From NCBI RefSeq assembly GCF_018991925.1, contig NW_024753828.1, forward strand, positions 2,218,014 through 2,282,013: a stretch of 64,000 bases of DNA, written 5' to 3'. The translations under genes and the position numbers were made by a program. The notes under the pieces are model-generated. The model was given only the letters and a program-made list of their open reading frames with translations. It made no database searches and was not told the origin of the DNA. Origin of the DNA: Homarus americanus (taxonomy: Eukaryota; Arthropoda; Malacostraca; Decapoda; Nephropidae). Below are positions 61,331-64,000 of this stretch, in pieces (position 1 is the stretch's first letter; every line of letters starts with the position of its first letter).

Positions 61331-61401
61331 TTTGTAAATAAAATGTTTCTGTTATTTTCTCTGATTATATTCTTATAATATATAGTTTCTAATTACTCTA
61401 G

Positions 61402-63330
<1,929 letters not shown>

Positions 63331-63401
<71 letters not shown>

Positions 63402-63413
63402 TTATATATATAG

Positions 63414-63454
<41 letters not shown>

Positions 63455-63472
63455 TGTTATATAGTTATATAG

Positions 63473-63530
<58 letters not shown>
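63331..63530. repeat. (AT)n microsatellite with short interruptions
   Basis: Three AT blocks separated by GTTTTATATATATAGTT and TTTTTGTTATATAGTT. Confidence 0.95.
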
Positions 63531-63531
<1 letters not shown>

Positions 63532-63625
63532 ATAGTATGTAGTGTGAAACAAAGGAGTTCTTGCTGTTTCTTTCCTGTGTGATTTTATCGAGATTTATCT
63601 TATCCACGTTTTCATTGTGACCTAC

Positions 63626-63627
<2 letters not shown>

Positions 63628-63715
<88 letters not shown>
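63628..63715. repeat. (AT)44 microsatellite
   Basis: Pure AT run. Confidence 0.95.
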
Positions 63716-63716
<1 letters not shown>

Positions 63717-63719
63717 GCT

Positions 63720-64000
63720 GTCATGGTGGTGGTGGTTGTTTTGTTTACTCCATCATTGCGGTGGTTTGTTTACTTCTCCATCAGGTGGTGGTAGTGGTTG
63801 TTTACAGCATCATGTTCATTGTTTACTCTCCATCAAGGTGGTGGTAGTAGGTTACTTCTCCATCATCGTTGTTTGACTCCTCCATCATGGTGGTGGTAGT
63901 CGTTGTTTACCCTCCATCATGGTGGTGGTAGTCATTTACTTCCATCATGGTGGTGGTAGTCGATATTTACCCTCCATCATGGTGGTTGTTTACTCTCCAT
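63720..64000. repeat. Minisatellite, ~27-32-bp units, runs off window
   Basis: The unit contains TCCATCATGGTGGTGGTAGT and TGTTTAC; about ten irregular copies. Confidence 0.85.

Overview
This is eukaryotic, intron-rich, repeat-dense nuclear DNA. It holds no bacterial-type operon, no CRISPR array, no rRNA gene and no tRNA gene that I could recognise. The mix points to an arthropod, most likely a decapod crustacean: Tigger/pogo DNA transposons, RTE, CR1 and Jockey LINEs, very long AT/GT microsatellites, kilobase minisatellites, TTAGG-like motifs near 61 kb, and the short motif TACAGTA/TACTGTA scattered through unique DNA. The organism call is inference.

The only host gene I can support lies on the minus strand and reads from about 51.7 kb down to 9.5 kb. 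Two exons (15360-15536 and 12441-12599) match the conserved coiled coil of the liprin-beta family (PPFIBP1/2; presynaptic and cell-cortex scaffolds). Six further minus-strand segments are bounded by splice signals (51508-51711, 50906-50944, 44071-44401, 27759-28130, 21722-22602, 9547-9705). Joined in order, all eight keep one frame with compatible phases (0,0,1,1,0,0,0): 2322 bp or 774 codons. The added segments are Ser/Pro/Arg-, His- or acid-rich and look disordered. The SAM-domain exons expected of the family were not found and would lie beyond the left edge. The true first exon is also unresolved.

Layout: 1-4005, an RTE-type LINE on the minus strand with an internal deletion, split by a Tigger element (327-2772). 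6077-9201, a Tigger-like MITE split by an internally deleted Ty3/gypsy LTR element with ~97% identical LTRs. 9.2-28.3 kb, liprin-beta exons in introns carrying MITEs (Tigger type, piggyBac type with TTAA, hAT type with a perfect 8-bp duplication), microsatellites and minisatellites. 29.8-35.4 kb, a G-rich 5.5-kb block of related 23/25-bp minisatellites. 37-43 kb, a degenerate RTE and a fuller CR1/L2-like LINE split by a short interspersed repeat that recurs inverted at 49.3-49.8 kb. 43.2-48.4 kb, two more minisatellites flanking an exon. 50.3-51.7 kb, the 5'-most coding-like sequence. 53-56.8 kb, a C-rich minisatellite with a CR1-like LINE fragment inside. 56.8-59.9 kb, a decayed Jockey-like LINE. 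60-64 kb, low-complexity DNA and microsatellites.

There is no gene cluster here. The interest lies in gene architecture (tiny exons in ~42 kb of repeat-filled intron, CA repeats next to two acceptors), nested insertions that give a relative history, and satellite evolution. I found no convincing new biochemical system.
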